Positions 1-9,405 of a DNA stretch of 64,000 bases are shown one piece after another. Position 1 is the first letter of the stretch, and each line of letters opens with the position of its first letter. A program made the position numbers and the translations under genes. The notes beneath the pieces were generated by a model. It saw nothing but the letters and a program-made list of their open reading frames with translations. It had not been told where the DNA came from and did no database searches. This DNA is from Pseudoalteromonas sp. OOF1S-7 (GTDB lineage: Bacteria > Pseudomonadota > Gammaproteobacteria > Enterobacterales > Alteromonadaceae), in the NCBI RefSeq assembly GCF_022347765.1, contig NZ_JAKRFZ010000001.1, positions 186,001 to 250,000 of the forward strand, read 5' to 3'.

Positions 1-135
1 TTGCATGTCATCAATCACCGGGCCTCCGGACTGACCACTTTGCAGTAATTTTTCCACTGCCGATTCGATGCGCATGTCCGCTTTAAAGGTCACCGGACGA
101 TGATTCAGATAGTCTGCTACTTTGACAGATTGCAT
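1..135 (-). CDS. CBS-domain protein, N-terminal part (runs off the left edge)
   Basis: Forty-five codons are readable from an ATG at 135 to the window edge, beginning MQSVKVADYLNHRPVTF. The pattern (short helix, 'NHRPVTFKADMRIESAVEKLLQSGQSGGPVIDD') is the start of a CBS domain, a module that usually occurs in pairs and binds adenosyl ligands such as AMP or ATP. Only the first half of one domain is visible, so the full architecture (stand-alone CBS pair or CBS fused to another domain) cannot be told. The gene lies on the same strand as the peptidase gene that ends 97 bases upstream of it. Confidence 0.75.
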   Translation of the reverse strand, partial: MQSVKVADYLNHRPVTFKADMRIESAVEKLLQSGQSGGPVIDDMQ

Positions 136-232
136 ATTTCATTCCCCTAAAAAAACACCAGCTTCATATTAAATAGTAGCTGGCGTTACAAAAATTGCCC
201 AAATTTGCAGACGTTAAGCAGACTGATTAGGG

Positions 233-1273
233 TTATTGTGCCTCTTTGAAAATACCAACATAGGTAGGCTGAGTGTTGGATTTACTGGCCCGATACATGC
301 CCTTGGTGTTAAATGGCATACTGATATTGCCCTTGGCATCTAAAATAATCACCCCGCCGGTTCCACCCGCACGTAACATAGGGCCAAAAATCACGTCCTG
401 CCCGGCTTGCACCACGGATTTGTCCTGATACTGCACCCGCGCGCAGATATCAGCGGCAACGTTATAGCGGATAAAGTACTCACCGTGCCCGGTTGCTGAT
501 ACTGCACAAGACTCATTGTCTGCAAAGGTCCCCGCGCCAATAATCGGCGAGTCACCAACACGACCAAATCGTTTTGCTGTCATACCGCCTGTCGATGTGC
601 CTGCGGCCAGGTTGCCTTGTTTGTCCAGCGCCACGGCGCCCACTGTGCCCATTTTATATTGCAGTGGCAATTGCTGATGCTGTGCCTGATAGTCTTTGCT
701 GCCCTGCTCGGCTTGTTCCAGCTTCTTTCGTGCTTTTTGCCAGGCTTCATGACGGTGAGGCGTATCAAAATAGTCGTTGTTAACGAACGGCATACCTTCA
801 CGTTTAGCAAATTCCTCGGCACCTTCACCACTGAGCATCACATGCACCGATTTCTCCATGACCGCTCTTGCCAGCTCGATGGGATTTTTAATATGTTTAA
901 CACCGGCAACCGCACCGGCCTGACGATCGCGTCCATCCATAATTGATGCGTCCAGCTCATGCGCCCCTTCATAAGTATAAACCGCGCCTTTTCCGGCATT
1001 AAAGAACGGCGAGTTTTCAAGCACTGTAATTGCCGTAGTGATGGCATCCAGGCTTTCACCTCCTTGCTCCAACACGGCGTAGCCCTGCTCAACGGCCGCT
1101 TTAAGCGTCTGTCTATAGGCTTTTTCCTGCTCAGGTGTGAAGCGTGATTTTTCAATCGTGCCGGCACCACCATGAATAGCAATCGCAATGGGTGTCTCAG
1201 GTTTGGCTGCAAAAGCAGGATGTGCCACGCTCAGAGCGGCGAATATGGATGAGGTGATAAGAATACGGCGCAT
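233..1273 (-). CDS. Secreted isoaspartyl peptidase / L-asparaginase (Ntn hydrolase)
   Basis: A 346-residue plant-type asparaginase (family T2), which cleaves isoaspartyl dipeptides and asparagine after autoproteolysis into two subunits. The N-terminal HGGAGTI motif lies at residues 34-40, and the autocleavage site precedes Thr210 in the GTVGAVA motif, Thr210 becoming the N-terminal nucleophile. The GDSPIIGAGTFAD stretch of the beta subunit follows. Residues 1-23 form a signal peptide (ends AFAA), so the enzyme is probably periplasmic, unlike cytoplasmic E. coli IaaA. An AGGAA ribosome site sits 6 bases before the ATG. Length is typical. The gene is monocistronic as far as can be seen. Confidence 0.93.
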   Translation of the reverse strand: MRRILITSSIFAALSVAHPAFAAKPETPIAIAIHGGAGTIEKSRFTPEQEKAYRQTLKAAVEQGYAVLEQGGESLDAITTAITVLENSPFFNAGKGAVYTYEGAHELDASIMDGRDRQAGAVAGVKHIKNPIELARAVMEKSVHVMLSGEGAEEFAKREGMPFVNNDYFDTPHRHEAWQKARKKLEQAEQGSKDYQAQHQQLPLQYKMGTVGAVALDKQGNLAAGTSTGGMTAKRFGRVGDSPIIGAGTFADNESCAVSATGHGEYFIRYNVAADICARVQYQDKSVVQAGQDVIFGPMLRAGGTGGVIILDAKGNISMPFNTKGMYRASKSNTQPTYVGIFKEAQ

Positions 1274-1346
1274 GTTGAGTTCCTGTTGTACTTTTATTAT
1301 GGAACCAAGTTGCCGGAATTGAATTTCGAATACAAAAAAAAGCGAT

Positions 1347-1372
1347 AAAAAAAGCGCCCTCAGGCGCTTTTT
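1347..1372 (-). terminator. Rho-independent terminator of the SapC gene
   Basis: Inverted repeat of 10 bases (AAAAAGCGCC / GGCGCTTTTT) around a CTCA loop, 24 bases past the SapC stop codon. On the minus strand it ends in a run of T. Confidence 0.85.
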
Positions 1373-1395
1373 AACAATAGATAGTCATTACTGAC

Positions 1396-2106
1396 TTAGC
1401 TTGCCTGACGCTTTGCTTTCAGACGAGCCAGACGGCCAACCTGATGTGTAGAAGTCAGGAAAGAGAAGATAGGTGCCAGGTAACCACGCTTACGCAATTC
1501 CAGGTATGCTTCATCGCTCAGCTCGTTCAGCTTACGCTCGTCTACCAGGTAGATACCGTTAATGTCTTTCTTCTCACCTGCGATTTCAACAGTCAGAGTC
1601 TGTTGAACCAGCAGGTCTTTATCAGCCAGGTATTGTGTGAAGGCTTCAGTAACACGAGAAAACTCGATGTAGTTAACCAGTGCTTCTTTACGACGCTCCA
1701 GGTATTCAGTTTCTTTGCCATCTTCGAACAAAGCATTACCTTCTTCTTCACCTACCAGCGGGCTTGCTTCGTCAATAACGATGCCGTACTGATCTTGCTC
1801 TGGATGCTTCACCAGACCAAATGGGTAGCGAGAAGCAGCAAGAGGTGCGATGCCCGCAGTCCACTCGTCATTTTGTACAAACAGGTTTTCACCTGGCTCA
1901 AGGCCAAACAAAGCCACTGCCTGATACTGGCCGCTTTCAGTGTTCTTAACAAATGCCATCGGGAATTCAGTCGCAACACGTGCAAACTCGTGTGCAACAA
2001 CCGGGATCAAGTGCTGAGATTTTAAAAATTCTACGTTAATGCCATTTTTTACTTTGATGTTGGCATGTTTCTCATTGTGTAAAGGCTGCACTTGTTGCTC
2101 CGCCAT
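1396..2106 (-). CDS. SapC family protein
   Basis: A 236-residue protein of the SapC family (PF07277), named after a Caulobacter protein linked to S-layer secretion. In Alteromonadales, xanthomonads and Caulobacter these genes recur beside TIGR01782-type TonB receptors and tryptophan-halogenase-like proteins, as here. The core 'HLIPVVAHEFARVATEFPMAFVKN' and 'FPFGLVKHP'-like segments are typical. There is no signal peptide and no membrane segment. The start has a GGAG site 7 bases upstream. It lies 86 bases downstream of the halogenase gene on the same strand and closes the cluster before a terminator. Its biochemical role is not established. Confidence 0.88.
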   Translation of the reverse strand: MAEQQVQPLHNEKHANIKVKNGINVEFLKSQHLIPVVAHEFARVATEFPMAFVKNTESGQYQAVALFGLEPGENLFVQNDEWTAGIAPLAASRYPFGLVKHPEQDQYGIVIDEASPLVGEEEGNALFEDGKETEYLERRKEALVNYIEFSRVTEAFTQYLADKDLLVQQTLTVEIAGEKKDINGIYLVDERKLNELSDEAYLELRKRGYLAPIFSFLTSTHQVGRLARLKAKRQAS

Positions 2107-2192
2107 AATACTGCTCCGTTTTATCGTAAAGTTGTTATTTATATGCGTCCAAGGCTATAGCTTTTCAAGGTAAAAGAAAAGAAATATTGTGG

Positions 2193-3734
2193 TTAAATTC
2201 TTTGAAAGCCATATCTTGATGCTTTTGCAACCAGCGTGCTGTGCGTTTCTAATATTGCACCAGCCTTTTGCTGCTGCCGGGCTACCAGCTTCAGCATAGC
2301 TTCCTGTTGTGACACTTTTTGTGGCGAAGGATAATTGCATCGACTGGGATAGTTCATGCCATATAACACATACAGGTGATTCTCCAGCCTGAACACATCC
2401 AGACTGCTGACAAAGTCATACTCATTGGGAATATCGTTTCTCCACAATGCCAATTTGTGTTGCAGTGAGTCTGGGATCGTCTCTGCTGCGCGATTCATTC
2501 GCCAAAACTCACTATCGTCACGATTTGAGATACAATAGTGAAGTTTGATAAAATCAATGATTGACTGCCAGACATGCGTCATATGTTGATTAAACTGCTG
2601 CGCAATGGGCGGTATGTCCTGGTGCACATCGGGTAAACGTCTAGAGAGCATTCTGGCTGCTAAATCAAAAACTAATAACCCAGTTGCTTCCAACGGTTCA
2701 ACAAACCCTTGTGACAGTCCAATGCCGATACAGTTTTTCACCCAGGCTTGTGCTCGATAACCCACCTGCATTTTGATCAGCCGCGACTCGACAGCATCTT
2801 CAGACTTTCCCAGATAAGCGGATAAATCGCGATGGGCCTGTTCATGGGTCGTAAATTGATCGCTGTAAACGTGGCCTACCCCTTTACGGGTTTGCAGCCC
2901 AATGTCCCAGATCCACCCTGCCTGCTGGGCTGCTGAAATAGTGTAAGGCGGTACTTCTTGCTCATTTTCATAAGGGACCTGTGTCACCACAGCGTGGTTG
3001 GCGAACAATACATCACTTTTATCGATAAACGGGGTGTTGAGTGCTTTACCGAGCAATAATGACTGAAAACCACTACAGTCAATAAACAGATCGCCTTCAA
3101 GCAGTCCCCCCAGCTTCAGCTGTAACCCTGAGATGGCGCCATCCGGTGTCAGTTTGACTGATTCAACGTCATCCAATATATGCTTTACCTGGCGATTTTT
3201 GGTTGCATGATCTGCAAGTAATGCTGAAAACTTACCCGCATCAAGGTGAAAAGCATAGTTAATCATGCGCTCATATTCAGCATTGGTGATCAACTTTGGC
3301 GCTCTATTTTCTAGTGCAATATGGGCCTGGATGGAAACGCTTAGATCAAAGCGTGTCCTGGCCTCAGGTAACTGATGCAACCAGTAAGGCAACAGATTAA
3401 CCCCGTTAACATTTGGATCGTCAAACGGGTGAAAATAGCAATGGGGCTGTCCGTCAACAGGCTTGTTCCAGCCCGTAAAGTGGATGCCATTTTTAAAGGT
3501 TGCATCGCACAGCCGGAACATATCCGACTCCCGGATCCCAAACTTTTTCAGGCTATCAACAATAACAGGGACCGTCCCCTCACCGACCCCGATCGTAGGA
3601 ATGTCAGGAGACTCAATTAATGTAATAGACACATCCTCGGACGCATCCGCGGCCAAATGATTAGCAGCCAGCCAGCCCGCTGTGCCACCTCCTACAATGA
3701 CGATACGTTTAATTCTGGTTTCTGCATTTTGCAC
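2193..3734 (-). CDS. Flavin-dependent tryptophan-halogenase family protein
   Basis: A 513-residue member of PF04820. The FAD-binding GGGTAGWLAA motif is at residues 15-24 and a GVGEGTVP motif at 49-56. Lys81 in ATFKNGIHF aligns with the catalytic lysine of PrnA/RebH. The second hallmark, WxWxIP, reads WIWDIG here, so the final proline is glycine. The start is GTG, supported by GAGGTG just upstream. Members that sit beside a TonB receptor and SapC are numerous, and their substrate is usually unknown; a modification of a sugar, peptide or siderophore-like ligand is possible. Halogenation of free tryptophan should not be assumed from the family name. Confidence 0.87.
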   Translation of the reverse strand: MQNAETRIKRIVIVGGGTAGWLAANHLAADASEDVSITLIESPDIPTIGVGEGTVPVIVDSLKKFGIRESDMFRLCDATFKNGIHFTGWNKPVDGQPHCYFHPFDDPNVNGVNLLPYWLHQLPEARTRFDLSVSIQAHIALENRAPKLITNAEYERMINYAFHLDAGKFSALLADHATKNRQVKHILDDVESVKLTPDGAISGLQLKLGGLLEGDLFIDCSGFQSLLLGKALNTPFIDKSDVLFANHAVVTQVPYENEQEVPPYTISAAQQAGWIWDIGLQTRKGVGHVYSDQFTTHEQAHRDLSAYLGKSEDAVESRLIKMQVGYRAQAWVKNCIGIGLSQGFVEPLEATGLLVFDLAARMLSRRLPDVHQDIPPIAQQFNQHMTHVWQSIIDFIKLHYCISNRDDSEFWRMNRAAETIPDSLQHKLALWRNDIPNEYDFVSSLDVFRLENHLYVLYGMNYPSRCNYPSPQKVSQQEAMLKLVARQQQKAGAILETHSTLVAKASRYGFQRI

Positions 3735-3833
3735 AATTCACCTCACAACCACTGAAAAGACCACCACCGACGGACATACCGCTTTTACTATAAACAATGT
3801 ACGCCTGTCTCGATCTTGCCATAAAACAGGCAT

Positions 3834-3864
3834 AAAAAAGCCCCACTATTTAAGCAGGGCTTTT
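3834..3864 (-). terminator. Terminator downstream of the TonB receptor gene
   Basis: AAAAGCCC (3836-3843) pairs with GGGCTTTT (3857-3864), followed on the minus strand by T-rich sequence, 14 bases after the receptor stop codon. It separates the receptor from the halogenase gene, so read-through or a second promoter at 3735-3833 would be needed for the latter. Confidence 0.75.
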
Positions 3865-3877
3865 CCAAACAACAAAA

Positions 3878-6577
3878 TTAGAAACGTAAGTTTGCACCCA
3901 ATGCAATCTTGCGCTCACCCACATAGCTCCATGCAGGGAAGTTGTGTTTCGTTTCTTCTTTCAACAGACCGTCAGAGCCTGAGATACCAATCTGGTAGCT
4001 GTCTTCTTCGAGAATGTTTACAACTTCAAGTGTCAGGCTGATATTGTCATTCACCTGGTAGTTACCAGTGAAGTCCAAAGTACCGAAGTCCATATGCTCA
4101 CGTGAAGAATAGAAACCCGTTTCACGGATCATGAACTCAGAACGCCAGTTATAAGCCAGACGCGCGCCGAAGTCATCATTCTCGTAGTAACCGACTAAGT
4201 TAACCGTATGATCAGAGCTGTCTGAGAAACGGCCGATACGGTCATCGAAGTTTGTTTCTTCTGACGAGCTGTCGGCATACGTATAGTTGACGATGGCACC
4301 AAAGCCGTTGTCAAACGCGTGCTGCAACTGAAGCTCAAGGCCGATTACATCACCACCGTCGCCATTTACGCGGTTAACAATGTTCCATACATCACAATTA
4401 CACGCGGGATCTTTGATACCGATAGACTGATTTGGTGTAGTTGAAGAGGTTACGAATGTCTCGATGTCTTTGTAGAAGAACGTCGCGCTTGCGAAGTTGC
4501 TGTCACCGTAATAGTACTCATAAGACACGTCCAGCTGAGTTGCTTTGAACGGCTCAAGACCTGGGTTACCGGTTACTTCTTGCTGGTCATTCGGGTTTTC
4601 ATTGTCGTAACCACTCAGGCTAGAACGTGCAAACACATCCTGGTAGTTAGGGCGACTGATAACCTGCGCGATTGAACCTCTCAGGATAGTGTCTTCATCC
4701 AGGTCGTACGCGATATTGAAGCTTGGCAGGATATCTGAGTAATCCGCTTCTTTGTTAGACAAGGTCTTCGACTTCAGCGCATTACCACCGTAGAAGTTAC
4801 CTGAATCAGTAATACCCGTTACTGTGATGTCTGAGCCATAGTAGTCACTGTTGACATCTGTAGAGATGTAACGCAGACCAAAGTTACCACGGTAGTTTTC
4901 ACCACTGAAATCAGCCATTACGTAAAACGCAAAGTTTTCTTCTTCAAGCGCGGCATAACCACTGCGGTCACGCACATATTCGCTGAAGTTCTGCGCGGTA
5001 TGGTTGAACATTGCATCCAGGTGTGGACCCGGGATAGTGATATATTCGAAACCCGCTTCGTTTACGCCATTGCCATATAGTTGTGCCGGTGCAATATCAG
5101 CAATATCAGCAATCACACTGGTTGGATCATTTTCATCACGCAGTACCGGCGCGCCATTCGCATCACGCTGAATGTTTGCCAGACCTTTGAAATTATCTTC
5201 TTCCACCTTGTGGTTAGTGAAGCGTGCACCAACATGAACAGCGGTGATGATGTCATGGTCAAGCATGAACTTAGTATCAAGCTGTGCATACGTTTCTTCA
5301 TCCGTATTCGGCTGATTACGTACTGCCCATGCTGCTACGCCCGGGCTACCCTCATTCCAGTGACCAACGCGATAATCATTTTCTTTTAGCTGGATCTTAA
5401 TACGCTTGCCCGTCATGTCGATCATGCCGTAGCGATCTTCATGAGAACCAATCAAACCACCATAGTTTGTTTGCGCTTCTGTACCACCAGTTGCTTCTGA
5501 ACGACCAATACGGCCGGAGATTTCAAACGTGTCACGCTTGAATTCAAAACCAAAATCAACGGTTTCAGATTCCATCTTCGCACGACGAGCAAACGCTTGA
5601 AGCCAAGACGGGTTATCAGTTGGTGTCGCTGCTGTTGCTTCAGACAACATACATACGCCATCCGGGTTTTCGCCCAGGCAGTTTGCGCCAGCCTGGAAAA
5701 TCCAGAAGCTGCTGTTGTTGTTGTTCGCTTCAAGCTCAAGATTCATGTATGTCAGGTCGAATGATAGCTCATCCGTAGGCGCATACTGGAACGCAACATT
5801 GGTTGCTGTTCTTTCACGCTCTTGCAGGAAGTAGTTAGCAGAAACTGCACCATTCCAGCCAGCCAGTGACTCATTACCGCGACGCACATAGTCGGTTTCC
5901 TGTACAGCTAACGCAGCAAGTACACCAAATGTTTCGTCGTCGTTTTTATAACTTGCAAGGCCACTGTAAGCAGGATCCCACTGCTCAGACTGGCTTGAGT
6001 AAACACTTTTAACAGAAGCGAAAACGGTTCCGGAATCCAGGTCTAATGGTTTGCGGGTTTTTACGTTAACCGTACCACCAACACCACCTTCTACGATGTT
6101 TGCCTGCGAAGACTTGTAAACGTCGATACCTGAAATCAGTTCAGGTGGCAACAAGGTGTAGTTGAAGCTTCGATCGATTGCTTGCTCAGTATACCAACCT
6201 GTAGAAGCAACGTTCTGACCGTTAAGCGTGGTTAACGTTAACTGGCTGGATGCACCACGGATTGATACTTGCTGGCCCTGGCCAAACTGACGACTTACTG
6301 CGACACCCGGGATACGACCCAGCGCTTCACCTACGTCACTGTCAGGAAACTTACCGATATCTTCTGCCGATACCGCATCTACAACGCTGGTTGCGAAGCG
6401 TTTGGTATTAACAGCTTCAGCCAATGAGCGGCGGATACCACGCACTTCAATGACTTCTACGTTCTCTTGAACGCCAGTCTGGTTATCTTCAGCAAACGCT
6501 ACGCCTGTCACACCCGTACTCAGGATGAGGCCAACCTTAGCTGCCAGTAAGCTTTTTTTAAAATTATTAGCTAACAC
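3878..6577 (-). CDS. TonB-dependent receptor (TIGR01782 type)
   Basis: An 899-residue outer-membrane active transporter. The signal peptide covers about residues 1-29 (ends VAFA). The plug domain follows at about 38-165, with VIEVRGIRRSLAEAV as the likely TonB-box region and the conserved GKFPDSDVGEALGRIPGVAVSR and VSIRG motifs. The rest is a 22-strand barrel ending in ALGANLRF, a C-terminal aromatic typical of outer-membrane proteins. The plug form is that of the Xanthomonas/Caulobacter group often used for carbohydrate or large-ligand uptake. Start is GTG with AGGGG upstream. The LacI-type operator 56 bases upstream suggests control by substrate. Halogenase and SapC genes follow on the same strand. 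Confidence 0.93.
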   Translation of the reverse strand: MLANNFKKSLLAAKVGLILSTGVTGVAFAEDNQTGVQENVEVIEVRGIRRSLAEAVNTKRFATSVVDAVSAEDIGKFPDSDVGEALGRIPGVAVSRQFGQGQQVSIRGASSQLTLTTLNGQNVASTGWYTEQAIDRSFNYTLLPPELISGIDVYKSSQANIVEGGVGGTVNVKTRKPLDLDSGTVFASVKSVYSSQSEQWDPAYSGLASYKNDDETFGVLAALAVQETDYVRRGNESLAGWNGAVSANYFLQERERTATNVAFQYAPTDELSFDLTYMNLELEANNNNSSFWIFQAGANCLGENPDGVCMLSEATAATPTDNPSWLQAFARRAKMESETVDFGFEFKRDTFEISGRIGRSEATGGTEAQTNYGGLIGSHEDRYGMIDMTGKRIKIQLKENDYRVGHWNEGSPGVAAWAVRNQPNTDEETYAQLDTKFMLDHDIITAVHVGARFTNHKVEEDNFKGLANIQRDANGAPVLRDENDPTSVIADIADIAPAQLYGNGVNEAGFEYITIPGPHLDAMFNHTAQNFSEYVRDRSGYAALEEENFAFYVMADFSGENYRGNFGLRYISTDVNSDYYGSDITVTGITDSGNFYGGNALKSKTLSNKEADYSDILPSFNIAYDLDEDTILRGSIAQVISRPNYQDVFARSSLSGYDNENPNDQQEVTGNPGLEPFKATQLDVSYEYYYGDSNFASATFFYKDIETFVTSSTTPNQSIGIKDPACNCDVWNIVNRVNGDGGDVIGLELQLQHAFDNGFGAIVNYTYADSSSEETNFDDRIGRFSDSSDHTVNLVGYYENDDFGARLAYNWRSEFMIRETGFYSSREHMDFGTLDFTGNYQVNDNISLTLEVVNILEEDSYQIGISGSDGLLKEETKHNFPAWSYVGERKIALGANLRF

Positions 6578-6632
6578 AGGATTCCCCTTGAATCATTTTG
6601 TTGGTTTTTAAATCACTTCTGCCCAGTGATGA

Positions 6633-6646
6633 TGACAACGCTGTCA
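6633..6646. promoter_or_regulatory. LacI-family-type operator, proximal copy
   Basis: TGACAACGCTGTCA, an almost perfect palindrome with the central CG typical of LacI-family operators, 56 bases upstream of the receptor start. It recurs unchanged at 6951-6964. No LacI-family gene is in the window, so the regulator is unidentified. Confidence 0.65.
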
Positions 6647-6950
6647 TCTAATAACAAACCATACACCCAAAATTACAGATTCGCTACATCTTTTTTTGTG
6701 GCTAACATAAGATTTTTTCAACAAAAACCTAAACCACTGATATAGATAGAATAAATAATTATTCGGTTATAGTTTGTTACAAACGAGGAGAATATATCAC
6801 AAGCTATGCACTTTTTTACAGAGATTGCGATGAGTTATGTAGAAGATTTGGACCTAATTAATAAACATTTCTAATGTCGGCAAGCTGAGCTATCTGATTA
6901 TTCCATAAATGTTCGGGCAGAAGCGGATTCAAGGTGATAATAGATCTCAA

Positions 6951-6964
6951 TGACAACGCTGTCA
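6951..6964. promoter_or_regulatory. LacI-family-type operator, distal copy
   Basis: Exact copy of the 14-mer at 6633-6646, 318 bases further from the receptor gene. Paired distant operators fit repression by DNA looping or a second promoter; which applies cannot be told from sequence. Confidence 0.6.
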
Positions 6965-7253
6965 TTTTATCTTTTTCATCCTTACTTTGTCCAGTGTATT
7001 TATATGACAAATTCACGAAAGTGCCTTTACTCTCGGTGTTGAGTGACGTTTGAACATGGTAAAACAAGCACTTAATTCAGATGAAAGGCATGAGAATTTA
7101 TCACCACCCTTTCTTTTTCAATGAGATGTGCATACAGGTTGGCGAATAATGAATTCTTTCACTGGCTGGAAACACATGTTGGTGCGATTCTGTCGTCGCA
7201 TCACTGGGTAATACAAAGTACAGCTCTCTTGCATCTGGCCAGTAACCAGACAC

Positions 7254-7287
7254 AAAAAAGCCCGGTCGAATTACTCGCCGGGCTTTT
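7254..7287 (-). terminator. Terminator downstream of htpG
   Basis: AAAAGCCCGG (7256-7265) pairs with CCGGGCTTTT (7278-7287), with a further A run at 7254 giving a T tail on the minus strand, 27 bases past the htpG stop. Confidence 0.88.
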
Positions 7288-7313
7288 AAACACAATCAAG
7301 ACTGCGTTTGGGT

Positions 7314-9230
7314 TTATTTGCTCAGATCAAGCATCAGTTTGTTCAGGCGAGCTACGAAGCCAGCCGGGTCTTTCAGGCTGCCACGCTCTGCAAGCAGTGC
7401 CTGGTCCAGTAATACTTCTGACCACTGTGCAAACTTATCTTCGTCCTGTTCCACATTCAGGTGTTTAACCAGCTGGTGCTCAGGGTTCAGCTCAAAAATT
7501 GGCTTAGCCTCTGGTGCAGACTGACCAATTGACTCCATCAGTTTTTGCATCTGCGAACTCATATCGTGGTCATCGACAACCACACAGGCCGGAGAATCGG
7601 TCAGACGGTGTGTAAAGCGTACTTCTTTTACTTTATCGCCCAGCGCTTCTTTGATGCGCTCAACCAGGCCTTCTACCTGCTTCTCGCTCTCTTCCTGCGC
7701 TTTTTTGCTCTCTTCGTCTTCCATATCGCCAAGGTCAAGATCACCCCGAGTGATTGACTGGAATTGTTTCTCCGCAAACTCAGTCAGGTGGCTCATCATC
7801 CACTCATCAACGCGATCCGACAGCAACAGTACTTCGATGCCCTTCTTACGGAAAATTTCCAGGTGTGGGGAGCTCTTCGCCGCTTCAAAGCTGTCTGCCA
7901 CCACGTAGTAAATCTTGTCCTGACCTTCGGCCATGCGCTCAATATACTGCTCAAGCGACACATTTTGTACGCTTTCATCAGTGTGGGTAGAGCTGAAGCG
8001 CAGTAGCTTAGCAATCGCTTCTTTGTTTGCAGCGTCTTCAGCCGGGCCTTCTTTGATCACCTGGCCAAACTCGTTCCAGAAAGTCTGATAATCTTCTGGC
8101 TTGTTCTTGCCCATGCGGTCAAGCATTTTCAGGATACGAGAGGTACAGCCCTTACGAATAGCCTGAGTTACTTTGTTGTCCTGCAGAATTTCACGCGACA
8201 CGTTCAGTGGCAAGTCGTTAGAATCCAGTAAGCCTTTTACAAAGCGCAGGTAGCTTGGCATAAACTGCTCAGCGTCATCCATGATGAACACGCGTTGTAC
8301 GTACAATTTCAGACCAGTCTGACGGTCACGGTTCCACATATCGAAAGGCGCTTTTTTCGGAATGTACAATAAGCTGGTGTACTCCGTTTTGCCTTCGACT
8401 TTATTGTGCGCCCAGGTCAGTGGCTCTTCCCAGTCATGGCCAACGTGCTTATAGAATTCTTTATATTCTTCGTCGCTGATCTCAGACTTATCGCGCGTCC
8501 ACAGTGCTGTGGCACGGTTGATACCTTCCCACTCGCCCGGTTGCGCTTCGATTTTCTCACCATCCGGGCCTTCAGATTCTGGTACCGGTGCTTTATACAT
8601 TTCAACCGGAATAGAGATGTGATCTGAGTACTTAGTGACGATTGAACGCAGACGAAAATCGTCAGCAAATTCCAGTTCGTCTTCACGCAGATGAAGAATA
8701 ATTTCAGTACCGCGTTCGGCTTTTTCAATATCTGCCAGCGTGTATTCACCCTCGCCTTTTGATTGCCACTCAACCGCCTGCGATTCACCCGCTTTACGCG
8801 TGCGTACGGTTACCTCATCAGCCACGATAAAGGCAGAATAAAAACCCACACCGAACTGGCCGATTAGTTGAGAGTCTTTCGCCTCATCACCTGTCAGGTT
8901 ATTGAAAAATTCCGCCGTGCCCGATTTAGCGATTGTACCCAGTGAGCTTATCACTTCATCACGGGTCATCCCGATACCATTATCAGAAATGGTAACCGTC
9001 TTTGCGTCTTTGTCGGCGCTGATACGTACGCGCAACTCAGCATCACCTTCGTACAAATTGCCGTTTTGCAACGCTAAAAAGCGTAACTTATCAGCGGCAT
9101 CCGATGCGTTGGAGACCAGCTCCCGTAAAAAGATCTCTTTGTTGGAGTATAAGCTGTGGATCATCAGCTGAAGCAGTTGCTTAGTGTTGGCACTAAATGA
9201 ATGATTTTGTTTGGTATTCTCTGTAGTCAT
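7314..9230 (-). CDS. htpG: Molecular chaperone HtpG (bacterial Hsp90)
   Basis: A 638-residue cytoplasmic Hsp90 homodimer that refolds client proteins with ATP. The N-terminal GHKL ATPase domain shows [15 protein letters not shown] (metal-binding Asn), DNGIGMT and [11 protein letters not shown]. The middle domain carries VQRVFIMDD and the client-contacting segment NVSREILQ, and the C-terminal dimerisation domain follows from about residue 510. Length is normal (E. coli 624). The ATG at 9230 is chosen over the in-frame GTG at 9239 because AGGGTG lies 6 bases before the ATG and would overlap translation from the GTG. In E. coli htpG follows recR, as here. Confidence 0.97.
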   Translation of the reverse strand: MTTENTKQNHSFSANTKQLLQLMIHSLYSNKEIFLRELVSNASDAADKLRFLALQNGNLYEGDAELRVRISADKDAKTVTISDNGIGMTRDEVISSLGTIAKSGTAEFFNNLTGDEAKDSQLIGQFGVGFYSAFIVADEVTVRTRKAGESQAVEWQSKGEGEYTLADIEKAERGTEIILHLREDELEFADDFRLRSIVTKYSDHISIPVEMYKAPVPESEGPDGEKIEAQPGEWEGINRATALWTRDKSEISDEEYKEFYKHVGHDWEEPLTWAHNKVEGKTEYTSLLYIPKKAPFDMWNRDRQTGLKLYVQRVFIMDDAEQFMPSYLRFVKGLLDSNDLPLNVSREILQDNKVTQAIRKGCTSRILKMLDRMGKNKPEDYQTFWNEFGQVIKEGPAEDAANKEAIAKLLRFSSTHTDESVQNVSLEQYIERMAEGQDKIYYVVADSFEAAKSSPHLEIFRKKGIEVLLLSDRVDEWMMSHLTEFAEKQFQSITRGDLDLGDMEDEESKKAQEESEKQVEGLVERIKEALGDKVKEVRFTHRLTDSPACVVVDDHDMSSQMQKLMESIGQSAPEAKPIFELNPEHQLVKHLNVEQDEDKFAQWSEVLLDQALLAERGSLKDPAGFVARLNKLMLDLSK

Positions 9231-9383
9231 TTGGTACACCCTAACTTATTTGGTACACATAGTAGTACATAGTTAATCAGTTAACTTGCGTTCTGCTCAG
9301 GTATATTGTGCTGGGAAGATATTTTTCAAGAGTGTTAAAAGAAAAAAGTTGCAATTAGTGTACTTTCGAAGCAATAAATATTG

Positions 9384-9403
9384 AAAAAGCCCTTTCGGGC
9401 TTT
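9384..9403 (-). terminator. Terminator between recR and htpG
   Basis: Short hairpin AAAGCCC / GGGCTTT (9386-9403) with a TTTC loop and an A run on the left that becomes T on the minus strand, directly after the recR stop. It suggests htpG has its own promoter in 9231-9383, consistent with heat-shock control. Confidence 0.75.
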
Positions 9404-9405
9404 CA

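Larger units (their letters stand above)
6578..7253. other. Long regulatory intergenic region between htpG and the TonB receptor
   Basis: No convincing gene lies in these 676 bases. A 69-codon open frame at 6858-7067 (minus) has no ribosome site and no recognisable family. The region holds two identical 14-base operators (separate entries), one at the receptor promoter and one 318 bases upstream. It is AT-rich near 6660-6870. Confidence 0.6.

Noticed and set aside
6858-7067. 69-codon open frame on the minus strand in the receptor upstream region
   Set aside because: No ribosome site, no family similarity, and it contains the distal operator and AT-rich promoter-like sequence.
7101-7295. 64-codon open frame downstream of htpG
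   Set aside because: It reads through the htpG terminator hairpin and has no similarity to known proteins.
9231-9239. GTG start for HtpG
   Set aside because: It would place the AGGGTG ribosome site inside the coding region; the ATG at 9230 fits the site and the family start.
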